From Dipteris shenzhenensis (Eukaryota; Polypodiophyta; Polypodiopsida; Gleicheniales): a DNA stretch of 64,000 bases. Both the position numbers and the translations under genes were made by a program. Below, in pieces: positions 11,713 through 22,572 of this stretch. The stretch lies in assembly GCA_047967505.1 (NCBI GenBank), contig CM106540.1, one strand, 5' to 3'. Numbering within the stretch: position 1 is the first letter of the stretch; every line of letters starts with the position of its first letter. The notes below the pieces were generated by a model. It was not told where the DNA came from. It was given only the letters and a program-made list of their open reading frames with translations, and did no database searches.

Positions 11713-12144
11713 TCACTCTTTCACTAGAAGGTTTAGGTACCATTCAGATGCTTCACCAGTTAAGGCCATGGGAAACCAAGCCACCTTGGTTTCATGGGAT
11801 TGATCTCCATCTACTCGGCATGCCGCATTGAAATGCTGGAGGAATCGGGTTGGATCTCCCCTACCATTATATTTGGGAAGTTCCAGTTTTCCCAAGGGGC
11901 ATCTGCCTTGATTGTTATTATTTTTGCGATTAAAGAAATTATCAGCCTCTGCATTGAGGTCAATATCCCCATCATCCTCACGACGGCGTCCAGCCATGTT
12001 GTGGCATGGAGGAGTTAAAGAGATTTCTGGAATTTCAGGGGGGGATTTAGGGTATAGGATTGTCTGAGGCAGTGGTTCCAACAGAGTTGTATGTAGATTT
12101 GGCGAGCATTGGAGTCCGAGGCATTGGCTGGAGCATAGCTGCAT
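11713..12144 (-). pseudogene. Gypsy gag capsid region
   Basis: The 143-codon frame includes MAGRRREDDGDID, which is the likely gag start near 11998. LELPKYNGRGDPTRFLQHFNAAC and FPMALTGEASEWYLNL follow. These match the retrotransposon gag capsid core, in which a conserved W-Y-L segment follows L-x-G-x-A. The protein forms the particle shell. Downstream, toward 11270, the frame is broken. The peptide upstream of MAGRRRED is probably leader sequence read through. Confidence 0.75.
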
Positions 12145-12150
12145 GCAGAT

Positions 12151-13193
12151 TAGGCGAGAGTTACAAAGGGTGCCTCTGTTGCAAGTGCGGGTGTTGTAGT
12201 TTTGTTTGGAGGGTTAGAGTGGTTTTAGTTTTATAGGGACGGTCATCTTAATAATGTGCATAAATTATCCCACATGTGTAGGGAAATGTGCCGATGCAAA
12301 CGGATCGTCAATCGAAGGTCATGGCGTAAAGATATGAGCGAATTAGTGTGAAACGAGGCCCACACGGGGGCACGAATGAGCGAGTGCTAGGGATGCTGAA
12401 ATGGTGTGTAATGGGTTGGAAATATGTTACGTAGTGTGGTGTTTTTGTGTGTAAAATTTTAGTTCAAACGGGGTCTAGTTTGGGTTTCAAACGGGCGCGA
12501 TACGAAGTGTTGAAGTAGGGGTAAAATTGGCCTTTTGGGGGAGGGGGTTGCAGGGTCTTAAGGTTGGTGTGAATGGACTTTAAGTCTAACTGAGATGTAG
12601 TAACTAACCTAGCTCAATTGCCCTAACTAGCCCAGTTAGTCTAACTAACCTAACTATCCAGTTAGATGCCTAAAAGTTAGTCTAACCTAATCACTAGGTG
12701 TAAACTGATTACAGTTAACTAAACTAACCACTATTAGTTGAGCTAACCTAGTACACTCAAACTAACCTAATTGCCTACTTAGTCTAACTAGCTAACACTT
12801 AAACTAACCTAACTTTAAGTAACTATTCTAAAGTAAATTAACCTAAGTAGGGTTAGATATAGGGTTAGGTTAGGGTGTTTTTTTTTTAAATTAAAAATAA
12901 AATTAGGGGGGGTGGGGGGTCGCACGGCGGCCGCCAGGAGGGGGGTGGTGGCTGGAGGGGAATGGGGAGGGAGGTGTGGAGAGGATGATGGTGTTTGGGG
13001 GAGATGGAGGAGGATGAAGGGTGGAGGTTGGAGGGCGAGGCGAGGCTGGAGGAGTTCGGGGTGGGGCAAGGCTGGCAGGGCAGGCGTGCGCCGAGAGGAG
13101 GCGGGCATCAAGGGCTTATAAGCTCTTGCTAATATAGGTAAGGGCTAAAGCCCTTTAGGTCAATGTAAGGAGAGGAGCGGCCGGCGAGGGGGG

Positions 13194-13195
<2 letters not shown>
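12151..13195. other. leader-side region of the Gypsy element, GC-rich end
   Basis: No gene. The stretch holds ordinary sequence to about 12590, a CTAACC-rich block, then a very G-rich part (12905-13110) that includes GGGGGGTGGGGGG. The proline-rich minus-strand open frame over it is compositional. By position it would be the leader or 5-prime LTR of the minus-strand element, but no primer binding site was found. Confidence 0.4.
12590..12880. repeat. CTAACC/CTAACT-rich block
   Basis: Many irregularly spaced CTAACCTAACT, AACTAACC and TTAGTCTAAC elements occur here, ending with GGGTTAGATATAGGGTTAGG. The spacing is too irregular for a telomeric array. A very similar block occurs at 46480-46640, also on the leader side of a minus-strand Gypsy gag. 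Confidence 0.6.
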
Positions 13196-13275
<80 letters not shown>

Positions 13276-13298
13276 GGAGGGAAAGAGAGAGAGAGGGG

Positions 13299-13353
<55 letters not shown>
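13196..13353. repeat. (GA)n microsatellite
   Basis: About 158 bases of GA repeat, interrupted at 13268-13310 by short G-rich segments. The leucine/serine open frame on the minus strand is an artefact of the repeat. Confidence 0.95.
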
Positions 13354-13356
<3 letters not shown>

Positions 13357-13798
13357 TAGAGCACCTCTACCATGTTGCTACACCCTTATGGCTATCCTTC
13401 CCTTGTGGCCAACTGCCTTCACGGTTCTCCACACCTTAGCCTTCAACAGTGTATTCAAAAAATTTGGACTTGTCTAAAGTCCAATTTCAAAACTAGACTA
13501 AAGAAAAGTCCAAAAATCTTGAATACACTCCTAATGCAGTTTTTAAAGAAAACTTTGAAAACCAACTACTTGATGATATTACCAACTAATTGAACATTAA
13601 TAGATTGACCAATTCTCTTGCAAAGGTGGTATACATATATGACGATATCTTATGTAGAAATACACCCTACCATAAGAGCCACACATGATGCGAATTTGCC
13701 ACCCAAAAACAAAATATTCTTGAATTTCTAATATGATATGCTTAGCCCCACCATGCTTGTTGCAGAGAATGCAAAATAAGATTAGCAACTATACTATT

Positions 13799-14115
13799 AC
13801 AGACCACACAGGCCTAGACCACAAAGGTCGAGATATAAAAATTTTAGACCACAAAGGTTGAGATATAAATTTTTTGATATAATCTGCTCAACCCCACCAG
13901 GCTTATTGCAGAGAAGATTACCAACTATATTGTTACAGACCACATAGGCCGAGACCACAAAGGTCGAGATATAATGCCACACAAGTCGAGACCACATAGG
14001 TCGAGATATGCCACATAGGTCGAGACCACAAAGGTCGATATATATTTCCACACAGGCTGAGACCACACTAGTTGAGATATGGTGCTACACAGGATGAGAC
14101 CACACAGATCATGAT
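13799..14115. repeat. minisatellite GACCACAAAGGTCGAGATAT
   Basis: About eleven imperfect copies of a 20-34 bp unit, with core GACCACAAAGGTCGAGATAT. It alternates with CCACACAGG variants, giving a two-level structure. The minus-strand frames repeat LCGL and WSRPVW through it and are artefacts. No gene is visible from 13370 to 15320 apart from these arrays. Confidence 0.85.
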
Positions 14116-14774
14116 GGATTGCATAAAATAATAGGCTCATCACATAGATGAGTTATGAGTTTCTAAGGTGAAGCTACAACACATGCAACTAACATAAGAA
14201 GACCTATCAACAGATGGTGACACACTCCTTCTATACAGTAGCGTGTCATGAGCCAATCGATATCTTATGAAGACTAATAGATTTGATCATTAGTCTCTTT
14301 TATCTACTCAACAACCCACTCTTCCACTAACCCCACATCTGTATCCTCAATATAATTACAATGAAGAAAGAAATTCAATCAGTCACAAATTGTTTATTTC
14401 TTTGTGAGGCCATTATTGTTTCTTCAAGATTCGCATCAAATCGCCCATACCGAGTGCTACGATAACGAAGGTTACTTAAAAAGTCGAACAGATCTTGTCA
14501 TGCTTTTATAATATTCCCTAAAGTATTTTGCTCTTTGCTATCTTCAAAGTCTCCTCCCTCTCTGCACGCCTTTGTGCATCAAATTCCTCTCTCTCCATGT
14601 ATGTCAATGTAGAGCCTTGTCGAATTTTGGCCTCTCTCTTTTAGGATTGATCAGCAATCCACTCTATAAGACTATCAATTTTTGACTTTACATCTCCTAC
14701 GATTTGGTATACATCCATAGGTGGGGGGATGGAAAAGGAAAGTGTTTGAAAAGGAATAGGATGGAGGAATACTT

Positions 14775-14936
14775 CTCTACCTCAATGTGGAGGTAGTGAA
14801 GTGGAGAGAATAAATAGAGAGAGGATGAGAGAATTGGTGAGCACTCAAGTGTATTCTCTACCTCAATGTGGAGGTAGTGAAGTGGAGAGAATAAATAGAG
14901 AGAGGATGAGAGAATTGGTGAGCACTCGACTGTATT
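14775..14936. repeat. 81 bp tandem duplication
   Basis: Two adjacent copies (14775-14855 and 14856-14936) start with CTCTACCTCAATGTGG and are almost identical, which points to a recent duplication. Confidence 0.9.
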
Positions 14937-15019
14937 TCCACTCAAGTGTATTCGCATAGAGGAGATGAGGATGGTTGAGTGTGAAGTGAAAGGTTCATAA
15001 TAAAGTCAGTGGAGCTTTG

Positions 15020-15176
15020 GTAATTGATACTTGGAAATGAATGCTCTACTTTTAATAAATGGAGCATTGAGAATGCTCTACTTTCAGTGAGTGAAGCATT
15101 GGGAATCGATACTTGAAAGTGAATGCTCTACTTTTAGTGAGTAGAGCATTGGGAATCAATACTTGGAAGTGAAAGG
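15020..15176. repeat. tandem repeat with ATGCTCTACTTTTAGTGAGT unit
   Basis: Three imperfect copies of a 45-65 bp unit contain GAATGCTCTACTTTTAGTGA and GCATTGGGAATCGATACTTG. The copies differ in length. Confidence 0.7.
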
Positions 15177-15327
15177 TTACAAATATATTTTGCTCATTAC
15201 ACATTTAATATTTCCTCATAATCACATCATTGATCAAAGTAACTAATACAAAATAATATTTATTCTAAAATTTCTTTTACATTGAATATTTAAAGCTCTT
15301 GCTCTTAGTACCAAGCAAAGGCCCTAT

Positions 15328-15942
15328 TTAAAGCTCTTGCTCTTGAGTACTAAGCACAGGCCCTTGACTACTAGGGTCCTGACTAATAGGCTGCTCTAGG
15401 TGCTCTAGAGGATTAGGATCCGTGCCACTCTTTAAGCTTTTAGGCTTAGGCTCTTTGTTTAGTATCCCACCTGTTCCACTTTCTTGACCTTGAGGGTTGG
15501 GATCCTTGCCAGTCTTCCCGCTTCTAGTTTCAGTCTCTTTGCTTAATATCCTAGCTGCTCCACTTCCCTGGCCTTCATCTAAGACAGTCTTCCTGCTTCC
15601 AGTTTGAGTCTCTTTGCTCAATATCCCAGCTGCTCCACTTCCCTGGCCTTCATCTAAGACTTTGGATGGCTTATAGGGTATTAATTTCTCTACACTTTCC
15701 ACTTCTTTAGCCTTCCCTTTGCCTTTGATGTGGTGGACTACTTCTTGCCTCAGGCCCTCTTGTATGACAAGTGGAACCTCCTTTGCTCCCTCTGATACAA
15801 AATCACTCTTCCTCTTCATGCGTAGTTCAAGCATGTGATGCCCACCACTAGATGAAGAGCTATCCACCTCCTCATTACTTGCACTAGAGTCATCAATCTT
15901 TGAGTCACCTTCTTTGTCTCCTCTCTCTTCTTCGAAGGCCAT
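15328..15942 (-). CDS. repeat-containing, hydrophilic protein of unknown function
   Basis: An open frame of up to 221 codons. I place the start at MAFEEERGD (15942) because the 17 residues upstream (from 15993) are hydrophobic and cysteine-containing, unlike the rest. The product is acidic, then basic: an E/D/S-rich N-terminus (SSASNEEVDSSSSS), a KGKGKAKEVE patch, and four degenerate repeats of about 22-26 residues. The repeats are built on VLDEGQGSGAAGILSKET, with the later ones DPNPQGQESGTGGILNKE and DPNPLEHLE. It has no membrane segment or known domain and is probably disordered. The absence of stops across 200 codons is notable in this decayed neighbourhood. It may be a transposon accessory protein or a chance survivor. 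Confidence 0.4.
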   Translation of the reverse strand: MAFEEERGDKEGDSKIDDSSASNEEVDSSSSSGGHHMLELRMKRKSDFVSEGAKEVPLVIQEGLRQEVVHHIKGKGKAKEVESVEKLIPYKPSKVLDEGQGSGAAGILSKETQTGSRKTVLDEGQGSGAARILSKETETRSGKTGKDPNPQGQESGTGGILNKEPKPKSLKSGTDPNPLEHLEQPISQDPSSQGPVLSTQEQEL

Positions 15943-15999
15943 AGTACAACTGTAAAAGTGCATCAAAATATTGTATTTGATGGGGCATATCAATGATAT

Positions 16000-16247
16000 T
16001 TACATTAATACCTTAGCGTAGTAGTTTTTTAGCTACAAAACCCATTCAATACAATGCTACCATCCACCCATTCAATAGGTTGGATACCATCTCATCTATC
16101 AATTTAGGATGCTTTGGCTTAATTTACATTAATACCTTGGCGTAGCATTTTTTTAGCTACAAAACCCATTCGATACAATGCTACCATCCATCCATCATTC
16201 AATAGGTTGGATACCATCCCATCTGTCAATTCAGGGTGCTTTGGCTT
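16000..16247. repeat. 124 bp tandem duplication
   Basis: Two adjacent copies (about 16000-16123 and 16124-16247) begin with TTACATTAATACCTT and contain AGCTACAAAACCCATTC. They are about 90 percent identical, and the second copy has a 4 bp insertion (ATCC repeat). Confidence 0.85.
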
Positions 16248-16270
16248 TCGATAGTCCACCATTGATGCAT

Positions 16271-17691
16271 CTAGTTTAGGCCTTTCTTCCTCGTTTTGTA
16301 ATAAAGCTCTAGAGCATTTACAGGAAGTTGAATTAAAGGACTGCCACCCCTATTTAAGAAGCAAATCAAGTATGCATTCAAGACTTGAATACATGTGCCT
16401 TCTAGCATGATCAAGTCATAGTGCAACACCACCATGAAATATTTTTGTAAGTGGATATCCAATAGATGTCAACCTAGCAAAGAGGGGATCCCTTTGTGCT
16501 TTTGACACGAACATGACTAGTGTTGATCTTTTCTTGTCTTCCAAAGGGCCATGTATGATAAACTTTACAAGTGCAACTATCCACGCCACTCCAAAGTCTT
16601 GCAACTCATCCAAGATAAACACACACGGTTTATCCCAAGCATCACTGCTCATTGCCATGAAGCGCTCTGTATCAATGCCATTGACACGTACAGATTTTGT
16701 ATCCTCCTTTGATAAGAGGATGTCATAAGAGAAGCTGAAGACTGAACCAGCTGCTGCTGCTACAATACTTTGCAAGTTTAGTGCCAAGGTATTCTTCTTG
16801 ATCTCTGCATACTCCTTCTCTAAAATCTTTGGCATCTTTCCTCTTGCATCCTTTATTGGAGTGCCATTTACGTCTAATGAGCACACCCACTTTTTGGCCC
16901 ACAACTTGTCAATCATTTGACCAACAAGACCAAGGATTTTTTTGCTTATCCACATTGGCAACTTTGCCAGCCAACTCTTGATCTGAATTTAATAAAAACA
17001 TTACTGCCGAAAAAGCAACTTTGCTTCTAACCATTCTTGCGAATACTTCATCCAAGTGACTATGCTTGCTCTTCTTTCCAAAGAAGTAGTCACCATCAAG
17101 CAACTGTGGCATGGCATACATCTACCACATGCTCTGGTGCCTCGTAGGATATCTTTCCTGCTTTATATGCATTACAAACATCCAATATAATCTGAAAGAT
17201 TGAATCTTCATGGAACACTATGCAGGTAAGGTCCTATACCTTTCAACTGCGGTCTTCAAATCCTACAAGGGTGACTATGTATCATTTACTATGCTTTTCA
17301 AGCATCTGTAAAAATGAGTCCGCTTCATATTGTATTCAGCGGTAGGTCTCCTTCCCTAATCGCATCCGATCCATAACTGCCTTGCCTTTGTTAGGATCTC
17401 GAAAAGAGTGGAGTTTTTCCTACTAGTCAATGGAACTAGATTCAACATTTCGGATTCAAGAATATATTTTGAGTCATCATTAATAAATAAGCATATGTAA
17501 CAGATGACCCATTGAAACTTTTGTAGATACTTAATGTAATTCAAGTTTCCTTTTCGTCCCTCTCCAAGGGCGATTCTACAAGCTTCGCAAAAGTGCTGCC
17601 CATCAATGGGCTCAAACCTGCATCTATCAAGGAACCTGTTCTTTGCAAGCATATATCTCTTCTTGATGTCATTTCCATAGAATTTGGGCAT
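16271..17691 (-). pseudogene. unidentified coding module, frameshifted
   Basis: Four overlapping minus-strand frames read as pieces of one protein. 17691-17356 contains RYMLAKNRFLDRCRFEPIDG with HFCEAC. 17121-16909 contains DGDYFFGKKSKHSHLDEVF. 16961-16416 contains WVCSLDVNGTPIKDARGKMP, FSFSYDILLSKED, SSDAWDKPCVFILDELQDFG and RDPLFARLTSIGYPL. 16462-16271 contains HYDLIMLEGTCIQVLNAYL and LPVNALELYYKTRKKG. The last two overlap near 16440 through a one-base frameshift, and the second and third near 16940. Codon use and amino-acid composition look like real protein. I do not recognise the family. It lies between a Gypsy protease relic and the repeat protein, so it may be an extra transposon ORF or a captured host gene. 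Confidence 0.5.
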
Positions 17692-17739
17692 TGGAAGAGG
17701 AGCGTACTAGTGCTCATCCCGATCCCCACCCATGTCTTT

Positions 17740-18370
17740 TTCATTACACGCTTGGAACACATTCACGAGAATGGTTCTCTGAGTAGTGTTCGACTCAACC
17801 GGCGAATAGATTGCCGATCATTGGGTGTGCCTTCTAGTTCTATAGGTCAACTCTTACAATTTTCTCATCCTTGCACAGATAAATTCTATTGGAGGCCCAA
17901 TGCTAGGTCTACAGCATGCATAAAAGGTCTACCTAGGATGACATCATAGCCATCCGAGTTGCCTATGGGAAGTCCATCACCACAACCAAACATGGTAGGT
18001 GAGACAAAGTTTTGATCTTTATGTCCCTTAGGACTCCCACTGGCTAAGCTATCGCACCATCAGATAATTTTACAACAGATTGATGCTTTCCATTTTGGGC
18101 TTTTCCCATTTTGCCTAGCACTACTTCACGATGATGCTAACACCAACTCTGCCATCCAAGATACTATGGCCTTCTTATTTTGGCAAAATATCATAATTAC
18201 AGCATTCGTGTCATCGCTCTTGAAGTATTGCTGCAGCTTATTGTCTAATATTTTTGGCACATTGGGCTCCTCGTGTGGAGCTTTGATGATCTCAATGTCC
18301 ACTTCTTCAGGGTTGACCATTTGCCCATTCATCCAATCAAAGAGATCTCTCCAAAGGATGGGATTCGCTC
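17740..18370 (-). pseudogene. Gypsy-type gag/protease relic
   Basis: The minus strand shows WRDLFDWMNGQMVNPEEVD and ILDNKLQQYFKSDD in one frame. After a stop come VKLSDGAIA, PVGVLRDIKIK, VVVMDFP and then, in another frame, YDVILGRPFMHAV. The ILGRPF block and the preceding PVGVL strand are typical of retrotransposon aspartic proteases in the gag-pol linker. Several stops and frameshifts occur. The reading frame ends at the oligo-T of the adjacent LINE (18371), so the LINE probably inserted into this older Gypsy copy. Confidence 0.6.
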
Positions 18371-19700
18371 TTTTTTTTTTTGGCAAAAAGGAGACTTCTA
18401 TTAAGAAAGAAACTCGCTAGAGCAAGCTCTGTGCAAAAATACAACATGCTAAGCATGTAATGAAAACACCTCAAAGGAATGAGGTAGAAAATGCCAAGTC
18501 AACCCTGTAGAAGTCTCAACAAAGAAGGGAGAGTCTCTCTAATCTCTGAGAAAAGTAACTCTCCTGGAGGAGGCTGCTCGAGATGAGGGTTGCCCAAATG
18601 GCCATCAGAGTGTGTACCGTATCTGTCCAAGTACTGGCCAAGATCTGAGAAGGGTGAGCCTGAGAACCCTTCAGAGCCTCAGTGCATCTGGCTCTCCAAA
18701 TGTGCCATGTTGCAATGCTAGCTAAGATCTCCCATGGAGAGTCAACCGAGGAATGAGCAGCTCTGAAGAGAGTGGTCGGAACATCCTCTAGAGAGCACGA
18801 CTCCACAAGATGTCATCGGATGTGAAGAGCCCAAGAGGAGTCAAGTCTCTCAAAGAAGACCTGGGGCCCTGAAAGAGTGAGCCAAGCCACTGATCCCTAG
18901 GTCATGAAGAAGAGTAGGTGAACAAAAGTGTTGAAAAGTCTTGCAATACCCTTCCATATGATTCTCGCCTGTCTACAATCCCAAAGGCAGTGCTGTATTG
19001 TCTCCAAGGCAAGAAGGGTCAGCTTCGAACCTAGATCTACATTGGTTCACTGCTATCCAACCATGAATAGAAAGCCAAAAGAAGAGAGTGATTTTTCTAT
19101 TCCGGTGGGATTTCCAGAGCCTTTGCCAAAAAAAATTTTGCAAGTCCGCAGAAATCTGAAAGTTCTCCCAATGATGAGCTCTGGTAGGCCTCCAACCCCT
19201 ACAATTGAGCTAGAATTTCCTGGCATTATTGATCGTGTAATGAAAGAAGGGGATGCCCTTCTCTCCGTGCCCTTCATCTATCCATTACCATTCCCCAGGG
19301 TCCCACTGCAAAAACTTAATTGGGACACCTCCATAGAGCCACAACCTCCATAAACCCAGGGCGATGAGAAGCGGGTCAGGATCCCAAGTACCACTGTGAG
19401 AGAGAGCCATGCTCCATGAAGCCCGCTATCCTGACTGGCTGAAACGGTACCTCCAATAAGATATCATCTGGATAGCTTGCCCCCCGAAGAAACATCAAAG
19501 ACTAAGGCATCCTCATGAGTGTCACGAAAAGCAATCACTTGTAAAGGAACTCCCAATCTAGAAAAAGCCCCCATCCAGGTGGAGCAAGTAATAGGCATAT
19601 CATCTATGTCCACCCAATCCAAGGGCAAAGCTGCATCAATCTGTTGGACTCTCCTTGCACTCCCTCTAAGATTAAGAACCAATTGGGCCTGTCAATCTGC
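18371..19700 (-). mobile_element. 5-prime-truncated LINE, 3-prime part
   Basis: A run of T at 18371-18381 is the poly(A) tail of a minus-strand LINE. Upstream in that orientation the reverse-transcriptase C-terminal zinc-finger domain is visible in several frames. WQRLWKSHRN and ITLFFWLSIHGW lie at about 19060-19140, ETIQHCLWDCRQARIIWKG at about 18940-19010, and ATWHIWRARCTEAL in the 18806-18516 frame. These are the conserved C-terminal blocks of plant L1-type ORF2. The RT core itself is not visible, so the copy is 5-prime truncated near 19.7 kb. No target-site duplication was identified. Confidence 0.75.
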
Positions 19701-20215
19701 AAGAAGCTTCTTGAAGGCTTTCATCCACCTTGGCTCACTTTTCCTCTTAAAATGTAGGCCTTTTTTACACTCCACAAGGTCCAACACAATTAATAACAAT
19801 ATCCAATAGTATAACCCATTTGAAGTCAACTAATGCATGCATTCTAGTTCTTGCACTAAACCTAGTCATTGAGGGCACCCCCACAGTGCACAATAACCAA
19901 TGCAACACAAAGGAAAGTAAGCTTGCTCTAGTTGACTAAAGTCAACTCTCTTTGGTCGGAGTCAAAAAAAGATTTCTCTTTTTTTCTTGGAATAAGTACA
20001 GTTTCGTGACACTCCAACAACCTTAAGATACACTTTGACCATGCCCTTGATGCAACTCATTCAAGCCACTAGTCTCGTGAGCTATCGACCTCCCTTGGAG
20101 ATGATGCAATCTCACCCATGCCTTAGACAAATAGTCACAAATAGCACCTCATCCGGGAAATATGTGATGTGACACAAGATGTTTGAGAAAGACGCTACCT
20201 GGCCTCAAGCTGTAG
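19701..20215. other. unassigned stretch between two LINE fragments
   Basis: No gene or repeat recognised. It may contain the 5-prime junction of the minus-strand LINE and the start of the plus-strand LINE fragment. Confidence 0.4.
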
Positions 20216-20575
20216 ATGAGGATTCTACATCATTGTAGGGGTTTAAAGAACCCCAGTCTGAGGGCCGAGAACCAGTGGGTCAATTGTGGGAAGTGGTTGT
20301 GGGCTCGTAACATTCTTGTCCACAGAGATAACAATGCCCATAGTTGCCCTACTAAGAGCGAATCCCCTACCATAGCCCACCTCAGATCTCCCTCTTCCCC
20401 TCTTATGGTTGCTATCCTGAAAGCATGGGCCATCTTCAGGAGTACTCTTCGCAGGATTCCCCCTTCCACCTGTGAAGAGATTGAAAGGCAGCCTATCATG
20501 TGGAACGAAAGTATTTTGGATGAGCATGGTAGACCACTGTTTAGGGAAAGGGCCCATATTGACATGTTCTAAATC
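20216..20575 (+). pseudogene. LINE ORF2 fragment, plus strand
   Basis: The 118-codon plus-strand frame ends with LKAWAIFRSTLRRIPPSTCE, EIERQPIMWNESILDEHGRP and LFRERAHIDMF. This matches the linker between thumb and zinc-finger regions of plant LINE ORF2, which has the order A-W, PP, QP-W-N, G-x-L. It runs opposite to the LINE at 18.4-19.7 kb and must be a separate insertion or an inverted piece. Only this short segment is recognisable, and the minus-strand frames over it are shadows. Confidence 0.6.
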
Positions 20576-20639
20576 TAGCTTTTATGGGTGCCTTTTTCTA
20601 AACATCACCTAACTAGAAATTTTGCAGGATGTCCATAAT

Positions 20640-21891
20640 TGGTCCAAATAACCCACACAATTCCCAATAAATCGAGGCTCATTTGCACAGGGGATCCTTA
20701 AACTGGGACCCCTAGAAAAAGGTCGCACACTTTCACTGAGTGTCTAAAAATTCTTAGTGAAAGAGTGCATTTGAGATTTTTAAGGGGTCCATCAAGGGCA
20801 TCCCTCCTACATAATACCCATTTTTTGGAACTATGTTGTATAAGGTGACTATGCATAAAGGCTATACATAATAATCTCTTATTTTTAGTATCTATGTATG
20901 AAATAAAGTCTTTGAAATAGAGTCAAATATATTACACTTTCACGCTTTTTTTCTGCCCCCATCAAGCTCTTCTCATTTTTGTGATGCTTTCCAAAGTCTT
21001 TGCATGCATGGTCTTGCTTCAATTGTCTACAACTTCAACTAGTATTTCATAACTTTGCAAGCGAGCGATCAGGATAAAATCTGAACTACTTTTCCTTATA
21101 TACACGTTTGTGTAGTCACCCAACTACAGTCAGTTGGCTTTTCGTTTGCATGTCTTTCTATTAGAGCGCTTTTATGTGCCACATCATCTTTTATTGGATC
21201 CTTTTATTGCGACTCTTTGTGATCATGACTCCTTATATTCATGACAGATACATTGTAATCATGAAGGATACATGTGCCTCATCATTCATGACCAATACAT
21301 GCTCTAAATCACATGAACATTCTTGCCATATTTTTATTTTATCTATGCTAATTCCACTTATAGTTGTCCCAATTCTTCTTCCATTGTAGAGTTTGGACTC
21401 TTAATCCTTTTTTTTAATTCACTCTGTGATGTAAACTTTTGCCATATCCCAAAACACACCACTATGGGTGCACGTGCATGCGTGTGTGTGTGTGTGTGTG
21501 AGTGTGTGTGTGAGAGAGAGAGAGATACAAATATGTAGATATGCATGTGCACGCACACCTACACAAGTGCGCACTAACATAATGGTTTTCTAAAAATGCT
21601 TTTAGTTTTAAAAATGAAGGTGAAAACAAACACACACATAGACACATATAGTATGTATTCCATGCATGTGTATGCATGCTATGCTATGGAAAACATTTTT
21701 CTTTACTAAAAGCAATGCTAAGGTTTAACCAAGAACCAATTTGAAAATTCCCTAAAAAACATGCTTGAGATTCAAAACCTAAAATTTAATTCTTTGAAAT
21801 TAAAGGCAACCTATGATCCCAATGTTGAGACCTGATAGAGGTGGATCATCCCTAACCCATCGTAGGGTAAGTCCCAAATATGAGTTGTTTA
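20640..21891. other. unassigned, AT-rich stretch
   Basis: No gene recognised. It includes a TG/AG microsatellite at 21481-21526. It ends at the oligo-T that marks the tail of the minus-strand LINE. Confidence 0.4.
21481..21526. repeat. (TG)n-(AG)n compound microsatellite
   Basis: About 32 bases of TG repeat with one AG interruption are followed by about 12 bases of AG. Reading frames of cysteine/valine or threonine/histidine over it are artefacts. Confidence 0.9.
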
Positions 21892-21936
21892 TTTTTTTTT
21901 CACAAAAACAAGACTGATATTATTGATAAGGGATGG

Positions 21937-22572
21937 TCAGTCCCAAAAAAAGACTAGTACAACCAAAAATCGGCTACCAACTTGGGCACAGTACTCATAG
22001 CCTTCCCTACAAAGCAATAACCAGAAAACTATATCTGACAACAAACATTCAAAAGGAAGTTTGGCAATTACATCCTCCTTTTTACTGATCAAGACCCCTA
22101 CATACTGCAGATTTTCCTTAGCTTCATTCATTATCAAAGACAATCTTGCACCGAGTGGCATAGAGCTACGAAAAACTAAACAGTTCCGAGTTGTCCACAC
22201 AACCATGAGCAACACTGCTCAAAGGTATGGCCACACAATTTTTCCAAGCAACACCAACCGCCATTTGGAAGATATAGAGAATCCACTCATTGACCCAGCA
22301 AAATGAATCGCATACTCCATCCTCCTCCACAGTTCTTTGATCCTAGGGCACTCCTAGAAAGTGCCGAACCCGTTCCCACAAAAGGCACACAATGGATTGA
22401 TTTGCATCCACTTGGCTAATCTGCTCTGAACAGAGACCCAGTTATGTATCATCTTCCATAGTAAAAGCTTGAATTTCTTGAGCAAATCATTCACCCAAAT
22501 CTTCCTTAAGCATACTCTCCACCAACCTGGACTCCTACAAACCGCCCACTTTCCATCTAAATTATCCACCAC
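21937..22572 (-). pseudogene. LINE ORF2 C-terminal zinc-finger region
   Basis: The frame from 22572 includes KLLLWKMIHNWVSVQSRLAK and NPLCAFCGNGFGTF, ending in a stop where the H-x-C part should be. Then come CPRIKELWRRMEYAI and, in the 22215-21937 frame, VVWTTRNCLVFRS. The C-x2-C pair and the W-x-W-x-x-R-N block are standard for plant LINE ORF2 ends. The reading frame stops just before the oligo-T tail. Confidence 0.75.

Larger units (their letters stand above)
5823..12150 (-). mobile_element. decayed Ty3/Gypsy LTR retrotransposon body
   Basis: A minus-strand polyprotein region runs in the Ty3/Gypsy order gag, zinc knuckles, protease, RT, RNase H, integrase. The RT block (PLTETVLEKVA, YSFLDGFSGYNQV) and the non-chromodomain style integrase resemble the Athila/Tat side of plant Gypsy elements, which is an inference from sequence flavour. 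The body is broken by many stops and frameshifts, carries an internal tandem duplication, and loses its integrase C-terminus at a minisatellite. No LTR pair could be delimited: neither a primer binding site beyond 12150 nor a polypurine tract near 5.8 kb was seen. Confidence 0.85.

Noticed and set aside
12590-12880. Telomere-like array
   Set aside because: CTAACC words are irregular in spacing and sequence and do not form TTTAGGG tandem units, so an interstitial telomere is not supported.
13155-13373. Minus-strand leucine/serine/proline frame
   Set aside because: It is the translation of a GA microsatellite.
13799-14115. CRISPR-like array with repeat and spacer
   Set aside because: The alternating structure arises from variants of the same repeat. 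There are no unique spacers and no cas genes.
20230-20565. Minus-strand 111-codon open frame
   Set aside because: The plus strand of the same segment encodes recognisable LINE ORF2 blocks, so the minus frame is a shadow.
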